A model generated the notes under the pieces. That model saw nothing but the letters and a program-made list of their open reading frames with translations. It had not been told where the DNA came from and did not search any database. This document shows, in pieces, positions 35,810-45,696 of a DNA stretch of 64,000 nucleotides. Both the position numbers and the translations under genes were made by a program. This DNA comes from Lachnospiraceae bacterium JLR.KK008 (GTDB lineage Bacteria > Bacillota > Clostridia > Lachnospirales > Lachnospiraceae): positions 2,412,001 through 2,476,000 of the forward strand of contig CP143548.1 in NCBI GenBank assembly GCA_037015955.1, written 5' to 3'. Position 1 is the first letter of the stretch. Every line of letters starts with the position of its first letter.

Positions 35810-37345
35810 TTAAGCAAATCGGGCCGCGATCTCCTTCAGTCTGTCGGGGTATGCGCTGCGGAACTGTTCATAAGTCATGCCATGTTCCGACACCTCTCTG
35901 CCCAGTGCCACGAGAAATTCCGGAATATCTTCCTCCAGCAGATTGGCCAGATCGTTTCCGAACCGTTCCTCTCCGAATGCCGCGCAGCCGTCCTCATAGA
36001 CGGCAAATGAAAATTTCGGCCCTTCCGGCGTCGGTTTCTTACCGCCCCGAAAACCGAGCGCGCCAATCTGATGCGCCGAGCAGGAGGACGGACAGCCGGA
36101 AATATGAATCTCCGGCAGTACGCCGTCTGCGAACCCCTCTTCCTTTACACGGGCAAGGCAGGCCGCCAGAAGTTCCTGTGATTTGCCGATTCCCACCTGG
36201 CAGGTGGCTGCCCCGATACAGGCGACAGATCGTTCAAACAACGTCTCCGCGCCGTCCGCTGTCAGCGCCAGCACCTGCTTCGCCTCATGCGCCGTCAGAT
36301 TGATCACATACAACCCTTCCTGCGGTGTGATACGCACCACAACTTCTTCCATATCTCTGACCGCCTCATACAATTTCCTGAAAAAATCTGTGGACGGATT
36401 CCCGCCAAACGGGTGATAAAAGACCGCATACAATCCGTCCTGTTTCTGCTTAATAATGCGGCTGCCGCTGATCTCTCCATCGCCCTTTTTCGTAATAACC
36501 GGTGTCTGCACCTGAATATCCAGTCCGCCCTGTGCCAGATTCTTTTCCAGTTTCTCCGTAAATATTTTCTGAATGCCGTCAATACCCAGTGTATTCTGCA
36601 GATAGCGGGTCCTCGACACGGCCCGTTTCTCATACTCGCCATATTCGGTAAACAGATCGACCATCGAACGGATATAATACAATATCTTCGAAGGCTCTGC
36701 GCCTTCCGCTACCTTTACCCCCATCTTGGGATTGCTTCCAAGTCCCCCTGCCACATACACACTGAATGTGCCGCCGGCCTCCGCCACAAATCCCATGTCC
36801 CGAAATGTAGCATGTGTGTCATTTTTAACACCGTTCTCAAAACAAATCTTCAGCTTTCTCGGAAGCCTCACAGTCTTGATCAGTCCCAGCGCATAATCCG
36901 CCGCCTCTTTCGCATACGGCATCACGTCAAAGAACTCTCCCTCCTCGACACCCGAGAGAGGCGAACACATTACATTTCTCGGGAAATCGCCTCCGCCCCC
37001 TCTCGTGATGATACCATGATCAAACGCCTCTTCAATCAGCCCGCACACAGTCGCTTCCGTCAGGTCATGAAGCTGGACACTCTGACAAGTGCTCAGATGC
37101 ACCCTGTCGATGCCGTGCCTTTCTATGCTGTCCGCAATAAATTTCAGATTTTCCCTGTCGACCTCCCCGCCGGTGAGACGCAGCCGGAGCATACTGCGCT
37201 CCCCGCCCCGCTGCGCATAACTGCCAAATCCTCCGGAAAATGACTTGTACTCGGGCACTGATACCTCTCCCGCATAAAATTTCCCCGTCATCTCACGAAA
37301 CGCTTTCAGATCCTCCCGGAACTCTTCTCTATGATCGATTGCCAT
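35810..37345 (-). CDS. Nitrite/sulfite reductase-like siroheme iron-sulfur protein
   Basis: 511 aa with duplicated ferredoxin-like halves (nitrite/sulfite reductase fold). The Cys set CIGAATC and later SGCPSSC matches the siroheme/4Fe-4S binding pattern (C-x5-C ... C-x3-C). Known members reduce sulfite or nitrite with six electrons. A partner flavoprotein is not adjacent, so the electron donor (ferredoxin?) is unclear. It is 27 bases upstream of the FG-GAP gene but probably an independent function. Confidence 0.88.
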   Translation of the reverse strand: MAIDHREEFREDLKAFREMTGKFYAGEVSVPEYKSFSGGFGSYAQRGGERSMLRLRLTGGEVDRENLKFIADSIERHGIDRVHLSTCQSVQLHDLTEATVCGLIEEAFDHGIITRGGGGDFPRNVMCSPLSGVEEGEFFDVMPYAKEAADYALGLIKTVRLPRKLKICFENGVKNDTHATFRDMGFVAEAGGTFSVYVAGGLGSNPKMGVKVAEGAEPSKILYYIRSMVDLFTEYGEYEKRAVSRTRYLQNTLGIDGIQKIFTEKLEKNLAQGGLDIQVQTPVITKKGDGEISGSRIIKQKQDGLYAVFYHPFGGNPSTDFFRKLYEAVRDMEEVVVRITPQEGLYVINLTAHEAKQVLALTADGAETLFERSVACIGAATCQVGIGKSQELLAACLARVKEEGFADGVLPEIHISGCPSSCSAHQIGALGFRGGKKPTPEGPKFSFAVYEDGCAAFGEERFGNDLANLLEEDIPEFLVALGREVSEHGMTYEQFRSAYPDRLKEIAARFA

Positions 37346-37403
37346 TGTTGTTTCCCTGCCTTTTCTTTTTTCAGATCATTGTCAAACACGATAGGAAGCC
37401 CTC

Positions 37404-39167
37404 TTACTTCCACGCATTGGCCATCTCATAGAAATGATAATACATTCCCTCTCTGGCCATCAATGCCTCGTGGTTTCCTTCCTCCACGATGCCCTCCTGT
37501 GTCAGCACCATGATCCTGTCGGAATTGCGGATACTGGACAGTCTGTGCGCAATCGTCAGCGTCGTCCTCCCTTTCGCCAGCTCGTCCAGAGAGCGGGCAA
37601 CCGCATACTCACTCTCGTTGTCAAGCGCAGACGTCGCCTCGTCCAGAATGATCACCGGGGGATTTTTGAGAAATACCCGGGCGATGCTGATACGCTGTTT
37701 CTGTCCGCCCGACAGCTTCACGCCCCGCTCACCGACATAAGTATCATATCCATCTTTGAGCATATTTATAAATTCATCCGCGCCCGCCCGTTTCGCAGCC
37801 TCTCTGACCTCTTCCATGGACGCACCCGGTTTCCCGTAAGCAATGTTATCATAGACCGTACCGGAAAACAGATAGACGTCCTGCTGCACGACACCGATAT
37901 TTCTGCGCAGACTTTTTAACGTAAACTGGCGGATATTTTTGCCGTCCAGTAAAATATCCCCCTCCGTCACATCATAAAACCGGGGAATCAGATTGCAGAG
38001 CGTCGTCTTACCGCCGCCCGACGGCCCGACAATCGCCACCTTTTCCCCTGCATATATCGTAAGATTCAGGTTGTGGAACACCTGATTGTGGTCATCCGGA
38101 TATTCAAAACTGACGCCCCGAAACTCGATATTGCCGTACGCCTCTTCCAGTTCCACAGCATCCGGCTCATCAAAGATCTCGATGTCGGCATCCATGATCT
38201 GCAGAAACCGCTCGATTCCCGTCATCCCTCTCTGAAACTGCTCCGTAAACTCAATGATACGGCGTATCGTCGCCAGCAGTGTCGTCACATACAGGACATA
38301 CGCCACCATGTCGCCGGGCAGGATCAGCCCGTTCATCAGAAAAAGACCGCCGCCGATCATAACCGCCAGATACATCAGCCCGTCAAAGATGCGGGTCGAT
38401 GTGCTGAAATATCCCATGATCCGGTAAGTCTCTTTTTTGATTTTCAGAAATTCCTGATTGCCTTCCTCAAATCTGGCGTTCTCCATCTCCTCGTTGGCAA
38501 AGGCCTTTACAACCTTCTGCCCGAGCAGGCTGTCCTCGATTCTGGCGTTCAGTTCTCCGATCTGATTCCTCTGACGGGCAAAATTCCGTTTCACATAGCG
38601 GTTAATCTTCATGCAGACAACCGTCATCAGCGGCACAAACAAAAATACGAGCACAGTCAACAGCACATTGATGCGCGCCAGGATCACAAAGGAAACGCTG
38701 ATCTTCAGACCGGCAATAAAAAATTCCTCCGGACAGTGATGGGCAAATTCTGTCACGTCAAACAGGTCGTTCGTAATGCGTCCCATGATCTGTCCGACTT
38801 TCGTATTATTGAAGTACGTATTCGACAGCTGCTGCAGATGTGCATAGGCGTCCCTGCGCATATCTGTCTCGATTCTCGCTCCCATCACATGGCCGATATT
38901 CGCCATATAATAATTGGCCACGGCATCCACAATACGCAGCACAAAATAGACTGCCGCAAACCCCAGGATCATCCGCACCGTGAGCAGGGCTATATCGGTC
39001 TGCGCCGTGTTCGTAATCCGTCGTATGAGCAGCGGCAGCACAATCTCACACACCGTTGTCAGGGCGGCGCAGAGCAGATCCACTGCCAGCGTGCCCCGAT
39101 ACGGCCTGAAATATGAGACAAATCTCCTTCCAAGCTCTTTTGTTGTATATTCTCTGTCCTTTGTCAT
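37404..39167 (-). CDS. ABC transporter, fused permease and ATPase
   Basis: 587 aa half-transporter: six membrane helices in the first 320 residues, then an ATPase with Walker A GPSGGGKTTLCN, signature KLSGGQKQRISIARVFL, Walker B VIILDEATSALDNES and the switch His in TIAHRLSSIRN. Probably an exporter working as a homodimer. It overlaps the upstream SH3-domain gene by four bases (ATGA), so the two are translationally coupled and may share a job at the envelope. Confidence 0.92.
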   Translation of the reverse strand: MTKDREYTTKELGRRFVSYFRPYRGTLAVDLLCAALTTVCEIVLPLLIRRITNTAQTDIALLTVRMILGFAAVYFVLRIVDAVANYYMANIGHVMGARIETDMRRDAYAHLQQLSNTYFNNTKVGQIMGRITNDLFDVTEFAHHCPEEFFIAGLKISVSFVILARINVLLTVLVFLFVPLMTVVCMKINRYVKRNFARQRNQIGELNARIEDSLLGQKVVKAFANEEMENARFEEGNQEFLKIKKETYRIMGYFSTSTRIFDGLMYLAVMIGGGLFLMNGLILPGDMVAYVLYVTTLLATIRRIIEFTEQFQRGMTGIERFLQIMDADIEIFDEPDAVELEEAYGNIEFRGVSFEYPDDHNQVFHNLNLTIYAGEKVAIVGPSGGGKTTLCNLIPRFYDVTEGDILLDGKNIRQFTLKSLRRNIGVVQQDVYLFSGTVYDNIAYGKPGASMEEVREAAKRAGADEFINMLKDGYDTYVGERGVKLSGGQKQRISIARVFLKNPPVIILDEATSALDNESEYAVARSLDELAKGRTTLTIAHRLSSIRNSDRIMVLTQEGIVEEGNHEALMAREGMYYHFYEMANAWK

Positions 39168-40252
39168 TCCTGTTTCTTCAGTCTTTCTATCTCTCTTTGT
39201 AACTCGCTCAGTTTTTCCATCGCTTCGTCAAGTTCCTTCTGCTTACCTTCACTCGCCTCTTTTGCTCTCGCCTTTGCCGCCTCTTCTTCTATCTTTTTGC
39301 GCTCGAGATAACCGGTAACCATGGCTGGCTGTTCGATCGGCTCCCGGTCCTCAAAAAAGCTTGGATCGATGTCCACCCGATAGTCTTCCTCGCGCAGAAT
39401 ATAAGCCTTTCTCTCCATCTTTTTTCCCGCTTTTTGAGAATCGCCCGACTTATGTCCTTTTCTGCGCCCCGCTGTCCCCTCGCCATAATTGCCATGATAA
39501 CCATCTTCTAATCTGCCATCCCCGCCGGCTTCATCTTCATACTCATCGCCGTCGTCATAGTCATCGGCTTCATAGTCCCCGCTGTCCTCAAAGTCCTCGG
39601 CTTCATAATCGCCGCCGTCTCCATCATCGTCATCCTCATAGTCGTCGGCTTCATAGTCTCCGTCGTCGTCATAGTCATCGGCTTCATAGTCCCCGTCGTC
39701 CTCATAGTCATCGGCTTCATAGTCCCCGTCGTCCTCATCGTCACCGCCCTTGCGGATTCCCTTCACCGTCAGAAAAAGCATCACGAGCACAACTACGATA
39801 ATGCCACCGATCGCCGCCGTCTTCATCACAAAAGGGCTCTGATTCAGTCCACGATAGCCTTCCTCCGGTTCCCCGATGACCTCTTCCTCGCCCGGCTCCG
39901 CGGCCTCTTCCTGCACAATTTCGACAGTGTCCACATACTGACCGGACACATAACCGGTCCTGCCGCCGATCTCTACCTGATACCATCCGTTATCCGCCAG
40001 CCCGGTGATCTTGAGCACCACATCGTTGCTCACTTTGTCTATTGACTCATACTCTTTGCCCGGACCGGACCGGACATTTAACGAGCTGTCCGTTTTGATC
40101 GTCCCCTGCATGTTCATTTCTGTCACCTTGTAGTCTTCCTCCGCATACACAACACCTGAAAAAAGGAACACCGACAGAAGTATCGATGCCATAGCCATCT
40201 TTACCGCATATTTCACAGACAAAATGCCTGATTTCAACCTGTCTCTTTTCAT
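39164..40252 (-). CDS. SH3-domain membrane protein with acidic repeat tail
   Basis: 362 aa. A basic start and signal-like segment (MAMASILLSVFLFSGVVYA), a bacterial SH3 domain (DSSLNVRSGPGKEYESIDKV... GRTGYVSGQYV) facing outward, a membrane helix near 145-165, then a cytosolic tail of repeated acidic units (DYEADDYEDDG and variants, about 70 residues at 39530-39740) and a coiled coil ending the protein. SH3 domains of this kind bind cell-wall peptides. The tail repeats are unusual and may bind cations. It is coupled to an ABC exporter and preceded by a 61-bp repeat array. Confidence 0.82.
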   Translation of the reverse strand: MKRDRLKSGILSVKYAVKMAMASILLSVFLFSGVVYAEEDYKVTEMNMQGTIKTDSSLNVRSGPGKEYESIDKVSNDVVLKITGLADNGWYQVEIGGRTGYVSGQYVDTVEIVQEEAAEPGEEEVIGEPEEGYRGLNQSPFVMKTAAIGGIIVVVLVMLFLTVKGIRKGGDDEDDGDYEADDYEDDGDYEADDYDDDGDYEADDYEDDDDGDGGDYEAEDFEDSGDYEADDYDDGDEYEDEAGGDGRLEDGYHGNYGEGTAGRRKGHKSGDSQKAGKKMERKAYILREEDYRVDIDPSFFEDREPIEQPAMVTGYLERKKIEEEAAKARAKEASEGKQKELDEAMEKLSELQREIERLKKQE

Positions 40253-40267
40253 GACGCAATACCTCCG

Positions 40268-40523
40268 TTTTATATTATATCATGTCCTTCGGACATGATA
40301 ACCGATGCCATCCGGCTGTATAATATCTGCCGATATTATATTACATCCTTCGGACATGATAACCGATGCCATCCGGCTGTATAATATCTGCCGATATTAT
40401 ATTACATCCTTCGGACATGATAACCGATGCCATCCGGCTGTATAATATCTGCCGATATTATATTACATCCTTCGGACATGATAACCGATGCCATCCGGCT
40501 GTATAATATCTGCCGATATTATA
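40268..40523. repeat. Four tandem 61-bp repeats
   Basis: Units begin CCTTCGGACATG at 40286, 40347, 40408 and 40469, exactly 61 bases apart, nearly identical. Each unit contains a hairpin (TATAATATC and GATATTATA around tgcc) and the ATGTCC-TTC-GGACAT stem in the first copy. The array begins 16 bases upstream of the SH3-gene start. The TATAAT boxes repeated on the minus strand could give copy-number-dependent promoter strength, but no -35 is clear. Confidence 0.93.
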
Positions 40524-40790
40524 CAAAAATCTTTGGGCGCGGCGCGCGGCAAACGCGCAGCGAATGGATTTTTGAGTTTATTATACCATTTTATTCCAGC
40601 TTAAGAAGCAGAAAGAATAAAAATTTCATGATTTCTTAAGATTATATCGTCAGATCATGTTGCCTCTATTATCCTTCCATATTGCCTGAATTTTAACACA
40701 GATGAGGTAAAATAACAACGACAGTTCGATCTTCCTGAGTACAGATGCGAGAAAAGCGGTCACAGACAACTTGTCAGATCTTTGATCGGT

Positions 40791-42134
40791 TCACTCCCGT
40801 GTTGGCTGCGGATCATTGGCTGCCGTATATGTGTCAAGAAAATGATAGGTCTGTCCGTCTTTCTTATAGCCGATGACTTTATTCAGATTGACATTTTTTA
40901 CACTGTTAAAAATATTCTGCTCAATGACATCGCTCTGTGCGCGCAGCTGCCGGATCAGCGCTTTCATCTCATCGCGCTTGGAGCCTGTCCCGCCCCCGCA
41001 GCTCGTACAGTTTTCCGTAAAGCGGCAGGCACACTGGATAAAATGCAGCCCGTTATAGTCCCGCCAAGCCTTCACTGCCTCTTCCCTGATCAGGTACATC
41101 GGCCGGATCAGCTCCATTCCCTCGAAGTTAAGGCTGTGCAGCTTGGGCATCATCGTTTCGATCTGTCCGCCATACAGCATCCCCATCAGAATTGTTTCAA
41201 TCACATCGTCATAATGGTGTCCCAGCGCGATCTTATTGCAGCCAAGCGCCTTTGCATGATGATACAGATAGCCTCGGCGCATTCTCGCACACAGATAGCA
41301 GGGACTCTCTTCCACGTCTGCCACAATATCAAAAATTTCTGTATCAAAGACCGTCAGCGGGATACCGAGCAACTTTGCATTATTTTGAATGATCTGCCAG
41401 TTTTCTTTATGATACCCCGGATTCATCACCAGAAATACAAGATCAAAATTATTCCGTCCATGTTTTTTCAGTTCCTGGAACAGCTTTGCCATCAGCATGG
41501 AATCTTTGCCGCCGGATATACAGACCGCGATCCTGTCACCGTCCTCAATCAGTTCATATTCCCGTACTGCTTTCGTAAACCGGCACCATATATTTTTGCG
41601 ATATTTTTTAATGATACTGCGCTCAGTCTCCCTGGTGCGCTCCAAAACTTCCGCTTCCCGCGCCAGTTCGCGCTGCTGCCGCAGCCGCACATAAGCGCGA
41701 TAACCGCCCTCCACACTCATCGCCGCAATGCCCCGCATCGAAAGCCGCCGCGCCAGCTCGCCGCTTCTCGTGCCTGTATGACAGAGCAGATAAAGACAGG
41801 GGGCCTCAGGAAGGCGTCCGCTCTCCGTTTCACTCCCCAGTTCCAGTTCCCGCTCTATCTCCGGTCCCGGAACATTGACCGCTCCGGGGAAGCTGTCTCT
41901 CAAAAACTCGCTCTCCGGCCTGATGTCGATGATCGTTCTCTGCGTCTCTTCCAGCTGTTCCAGCTCATTTATAGTAATCACTGCAGTCGTTGCCATTTCT
42001 GTATCTGTTGCTATTACTGTATCCGTTGCCATCATTGCATCTGCTGTCATTGCTGTATCCGTTGTCATTGTTGTATTTGCTGTCATTTCTGTGTCCGCTG
42101 TCATCGTTGTATCCGTTACGACTCTTATTGTCAT
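40791..42134 (-). CDS. Rhodanese-TtcA/TilS-like ATPase fusion with N-terminal repeats
   Basis: 447 aa. Residues 1-50 are a hexapeptide repeat (MTADTE, MTANTT, MTTDTA, MTADAM, MATDTV, IATDTE). Then a rhodanese domain (DIRPESEFL, active-site Cys in LLCHTGTRSG). Then a PP-loop ATPase (ICISGGKDSML with partner Cys in ESPCYLCARMRR and CACRFTENCTSCGGG). Rhodanese provides persulfide sulfur and TtcA-like enzymes insert sulfur into tRNA, so the fusion is self-consistent. The start at 42134 is supported by AGGGG ten bases upstream. The repeat has an 18-base period and could slip. Confidence 0.8.
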   Translation of the reverse strand: MTIRVVTDTTMTADTEMTANTTMTTDTAMTADAMMATDTVIATDTEMATTAVITINELEQLEETQRTIIDIRPESEFLRDSFPGAVNVPGPEIERELELGSETESGRLPEAPCLYLLCHTGTRSGELARRLSMRGIAAMSVEGGYRAYVRLRQQRELAREAEVLERTRETERSIIKKYRKNIWCRFTKAVREYELIEDGDRIAVCISGGKDSMLMAKLFQELKKHGRNNFDLVFLVMNPGYHKENWQIIQNNAKLLGIPLTVFDTEIFDIVADVEESPCYLCARMRRGYLYHHAKALGCNKIALGHHYDDVIETILMGMLYGGQIETMMPKLHSLNFEGMELIRPMYLIREEAVKAWRDYNGLHFIQCACRFTENCTSCGGGTGSKRDEMKALIRQLRAQSDVIEQNIFNSVKNVNLNKVIGYKKDGQTYHFLDTYTAANDPQPTRE

Positions 42135-42390
42135 TGTCTGCCATCCCCTGTCCCTTTGTTTCTGTGTTGATTATAGTATGCGTCCCCACTCTTGGCAAGT
42201 CCATGCAGATCCCGGCAGATTCCCGCACTCTCACGCAGGCAGAATCTGTCTGCGCGCTTTCCGGCAAGCGGATAAACAGCAAAAGGCCCGGAAAGCCATG
42301 CGGCCCCGGACCTCTCATTTTCTGGCGGAACTAACTGCTTCACAGCCTCCGCATACATCGCGTCAATACAATTCTATTTCCTATGTTTCC

Positions 42391-43746
42391 TTACAGGAAA
42401 ATATATTTGCATACGAACAAGACCGCCAGCACATACATCAACGGTGTGATTTTCTTTGCCTTACCACAGCAGAGATTGATAACGACATAGGAGATGACGC
42501 CGATCGCAATCCCTTCGGAAATGCTGTACATCAGCGGCATAGACAACAGACACAGATATGCGGGAATCGCCTCCGCCACATCGTCGAAAGAGATCTTAAC
42601 GACAGCCGACAGCATCAGGAAGCCGACAAAGATCAGCGCCGGAGCCGTTGCAAAGCCCGGAACCGCCGTAAAAATCGGCGCAAAGAAGATCGCAACCAGA
42701 AACAGCAGTCCGGTCACGACGGAAGCCAGCCCGGTCCTTGCTCCCGCGCCGACACCGGCAGAGCTCTCCACAAATGTCGTCGTCGTGGAGGTTCCGAACA
42801 CCGCGCCTACAGATGTGGCGATCGCATCCGCCAGCAATGCACTTTTAATCCTCGGCAGCTTTTCATTCTTATCGAGCATATCAGCCTTTGTGGCAACACC
42901 GATCAGCGTGCCGATCGTATCAAACATATCGACAAACAAAAACGCAAACACGATCACGATAAAATTGGTAACGCTCACGTTCGAATAGTCGCCCATAAAG
43001 CACTGTCCGAATGTCTTGCCAATCGCCGTAAAATCTGTCAGCGCAAACGTCGGATAGAGGGAATAAAATCCTGCCTCGGGCGTCACGACATACAGCCCTG
43101 TCGCCTGACAGATCATACCGAGAACCCAGGTAGCCACAATGCCGATCAAAATGGAGCCTTTTACTTTTTTCACATAGAGAACAGCCGTCAGGAGCAGGCC
43201 GAGCAGTGCAAGAATGGCACAGATTCCTTCCGTATGAAAGGTTCCGACAAAATCTACATAGGACAGCAAAGTAGAATCATTGTTCACTACCACATGTCCG
43301 TTCTGCAGTCCGATAAAGGCGATAAACAGACCGATACCGGCGCTGACGCCCTTTTTCAGCGTGCTGGGAATCGCATTAAAAATGGCCTCTCTCACGTTTG
43401 TCAAAGACAAGACGATAAAGATAAGGCCCTCAATAAATACAGCCATCAATGCCACCCGCCAGTCATATCCCCAGCCGATGCACACCGTAAATGCAAAATA
43501 AGCATTCAGTCCCATACCGGGAGCCAGTGCAAACGGATAGTTCGCCAGCAGGGCCATTGCCACCGTCCCCACAAAGGATGCCAGACAGGTAGCAATCAAC
43601 ACTGCTGTGGCATCCATACCTGCCGCTGAAAGGAGGCTCGGATTGACAGCCAGAATGTAAGCCATTGTCATAAAGGTAGTGATACCTGCTATGACTTCTG
43701 TCCTCACATTCGTTTGGTTTTCACTCAGTTTAAACAGTTTTTCCAT
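42391..43746 (-). CDS. NCS2-family purine permease (AzgA/PbuG-like)
   Basis: About 451 aa with some 12 membrane segments. AzgA-type signatures: GITTFMTMAYILAVNPS near the start, ALAPGMGLNAYFAFTV, and VESSAGVGAGARTGLASVV. Such proteins import guanine and hypoxanthine with protons. The ATG at 43746 has GAGGA upstream; 44 codons of extra open frame run into the intergenic region. No purine riboswitch is visible upstream. Confidence 0.9.
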   Translation of the reverse strand: MEKLFKLSENQTNVRTEVIAGITTFMTMAYILAVNPSLLSAAGMDATAVLIATCLASFVGTVAMALLANYPFALAPGMGLNAYFAFTVCIGWGYDWRVALMAVFIEGLIFIVLSLTNVREAIFNAIPSTLKKGVSAGIGLFIAFIGLQNGHVVVNNDSTLLSYVDFVGTFHTEGICAILALLGLLLTAVLYVKKVKGSILIGIVATWVLGMICQATGLYVVTPEAGFYSLYPTFALTDFTAIGKTFGQCFMGDYSNVSVTNFIVIVFAFLFVDMFDTIGTLIGVATKADMLDKNEKLPRIKSALLADAIATSVGAVFGTSTTTTFVESSAGVGAGARTGLASVVTGLLFLVAIFFAPIFTAVPGFATAPALIFVGFLMLSAVVKISFDDVAEAIPAYLCLLSMPLMYSISEGIAIGVISYVVINLCCGKAKKITPLMYVLAVLFVCKYIFL

Positions 43747-43999
43747 TTTTTCTTCCTCACTTCGTATCGTAACGTTGATAATGACAATCTGTATCATAGC
43801 ACACTTATCCGGCGTCTGCAACGAAAAGTGCGGCAGGCCAGGTTCAGTTCCTCTGAAAGAGCGGGCAGACGGACGCAAGTGCAGTTCTTAAGGCAGGCAG
43901 TCACCGTCCGCCACACCGCGAAAAATAATTGCACTATTTTACGGCCTATGCTAAGATTAGTTGGAAAATCAGTCGGATCAACAACTGGAGGAGAAAATT
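43747..43999. other. Intergenic region between divergent purine permease and trpB2
   Basis: About 250 bases between divergently oriented genes. I see no riboswitch-like fold on either side and no clear palindromic operator. It must contain both promoters, but none stands out. Confidence 0.4.
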
Positions 44000-45388
44000 A
44001 TGAGTGAAAAAACAAAGATTCCCTACAAAATTTATCTGGATGAAAACGAGCTTCCTACCGCATGGTACAATCTGCGCGCCGACATGAAACATAAACCTGC
44101 ACCGCTCTTAAATCCGGGCACCTTACAGCCGATGACGGCTGACGAGCTCAGGGGCGTGTTCTGCGACGAACTGATTGCCCAGGAGCTGGACAACACGAAT
44201 GCTTATATCCCGATTCCGGAAGAAATTCAGAATTTTTATAAAATGTATCGTCCCTCGCCCCTCGTAAGGGCTTACTGTCTGGAAGAAAAACTACAGACAC
44301 CGGCCAGGATCTATTATAAATTTGAGGGCAATAACACAAGCGGCAGCCATAAGCTGAACTCTGCCATCGCGCAGGCTTATTATGCAAAAAAGCAGGGGCT
44401 CAAGGGCGTCACCACCGAGACCGGAGCCGGTCAGTGGGGCACCGCTCTCTCCATGGCGTGTTCTTATTTCGGGCTCGACTGTCTCGTATACATGGTCAAA
44501 GTTTCCTATGAGCAGAAACCGTTCCGCCGCGAAGTCATGCGCACCTATGGCGCCACTGTCACACCGTCCCCGAGCACGACGACGGAGATCGGCAAAAAGA
44601 TACTGGCCGAGCATCCGGGTACGACCGGGAGTCTCGGCTGCGCTATCTCCGAAGCCGTAGAGGCGGAGACATCCCGTGAAGGCTACCGTTACGTGCTGGG
44701 CAGCGTGCTCAATCAGGTATTGCTCCATCAGACCATCATTGGACTGGAGACGAAAGCAGCGCTTGACAAATATGACATCACTCCCGATATTATCATCGGT
44801 TGTGCCGGCGGCGGCTCCAATCTGGGCGGCCTGATCTCTCCTTTCGCAGGCGAGATTCTCCGCGGCGAGAAAGATTACCGGATCATTGCCGTGGAACCCG
44901 CTTCCTGCCCCAGCTTCACAAGAGGCGTGTTCGCCTATGATTTCTGTGATACCGGAAAGGTGTGTCCGCTTGCAAAGATGTATACGCTCGGCAGCGGCTT
45001 TATCCCCTCGGCCAACCATGCAGGCGGCCTGCGCTATCACGGCATGAGTCCGATCCTCTCCCAGCTTTATCATGACGGTATCATGGAAGCTGTCAGTGTG
45101 GAACAGACGGCCGTATTCGATGCGGCAACCCAGTTTGCCAGAGTGGAAGGCATTCTGCCCGCACCGGAGAGCAGCCATGCAATCCGCATCGCCATTGATG
45201 AAGCGCTCAAATGCAAGGAGACGGGTGAGGAGAAGACAATCGTTTTCGGCCTTACGGGCACCGGCTATTTTGATATGGTGGCTTATGAGAAATATAACAA
45301 TGGCGAGATGGCCGACTATATTCCGACCGATGATGAATTAAAACCGGGCTTTGACGGTATCCCTAAATTCCCGGGAAATGAATTTTAA
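44000..45388 (+). CDS. Tryptophan synthase beta-like protein TrpB2
   Basis: 462 aa PLP enzyme of the TrpB2 branch. PLP lysine in NNTSGSHKLNSAIAQAY; GCAGGGSNLGG phosphate-binding loop; TTETGAGQWGTALS. The extended N-terminus (ELPTAWYNLRADM...) distinguishes TrpB2 from TrpB1. TrpB2 joins indole and serine without a TrpA partner and may serve indole salvage. GGAGGAG is six bases upstream of ATG 44000. It is the only metabolic plus-strand gene in this half and has no trp genes nearby. Confidence 0.9.
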   Translation: MSEKTKIPYKIYLDENELPTAWYNLRADMKHKPAPLLNPGTLQPMTADELRGVFCDELIAQELDNTNAYIPIPEEIQNFYKMYRPSPLVRAYCLEEKLQTPARIYYKFEGNNTSGSHKLNSAIAQAYYAKKQGLKGVTTETGAGQWGTALSMACSYFGLDCLVYMVKVSYEQKPFRREVMRTYGATVTPSPSTTTEIGKKILAEHPGTTGSLGCAISEAVEAETSREGYRYVLGSVLNQVLLHQTIIGLETKAALDKYDITPDIIIGCAGGGSNLGGLISPFAGEILRGEKDYRIIAVEPASCPSFTRGVFAYDFCDTGKVCPLAKMYTLGSGFIPSANHAGGLRYHGMSPILSQLYHDGIMEAVSVEQTAVFDAATQFARVEGILPAPESSHAIRIAIDEALKCKETGEEKTIVFGLTGTGYFDMVAYEKYNNGEMADYIPTDDELKPGFDGIPKFPGNEF

Positions 45389-45422
45389 TTTTCTGACAAC
45401 TGCTTATACAGAGCCGGAACAT

Positions 45423-45450
45423 AAAAAAGAATCCTGCAAGGCAGGATTCT
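45423..45450 (-). terminator. Intrinsic terminator, minus strand
   Basis: AGAATCCTGC-aag-GCAGGATTCT stem; on the minus strand it is followed by TTTTTT. It would end transcripts coming from the Dus gene. Confidence 0.7.
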
Positions 45451-45511
45451 CCGCCTGCGGCGGGTCGCGACAGCGACATACTCCCCCCCCTCCGCCGCAG
45501 TGCGATAATCA

Positions 45512-45560
45512 TTTTTTTACCATATGGGAAATTCGGAGAACTTTCCTATATGGTAAAAAA
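45512..45560. repeat. Long inverted repeat in a GC-palindrome-rich intergenic region
   Basis: TTTTTTTACCATAT and ATATGGTAAAAAA with inner GGGAAA/TTTCC form an arm of about 19 bp around ttcggagaac. It is flanked by CGCC/GGCG-rich palindromes in the 45389-45696 gap, suggesting a small palindromic mobile element; no transposase is present. Confidence 0.6.
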
Positions 45561-45696
45561 GAATTGCGTATTACGCGATTCGCCGCGCGCGGGCGGACTG
45601 CCTCAGCAGTAGTTTCCGCGCCACAGGCAGTCAATCCTGCGGCGCGGTTTTCTATGTGCATGTCACCGGTTAGCATCTGTCTTTGTCCATGTGCGA

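Noticed and set aside
40268-40523. Possible CRISPR array
   Set aside because: The units are contiguous 61-bp repeats without unique spacers, so they are tandem repeats.
40782-42170. Long plus-strand ORF opposite the rhodanese-TtcA gene
   Set aside because: It has no family features, mirrors a well-supported minus-strand gene and is rich in codon-shadow residues.
43747-43999. Purine riboswitch before the NCS2 permease
   Set aside because: No conserved purine aptamer core could be found on the minus strand.
45512-45560. Bidirectional terminator
   Set aside because: The T and A runs are part of the stem itself, so no free U tract remains after the hairpin.
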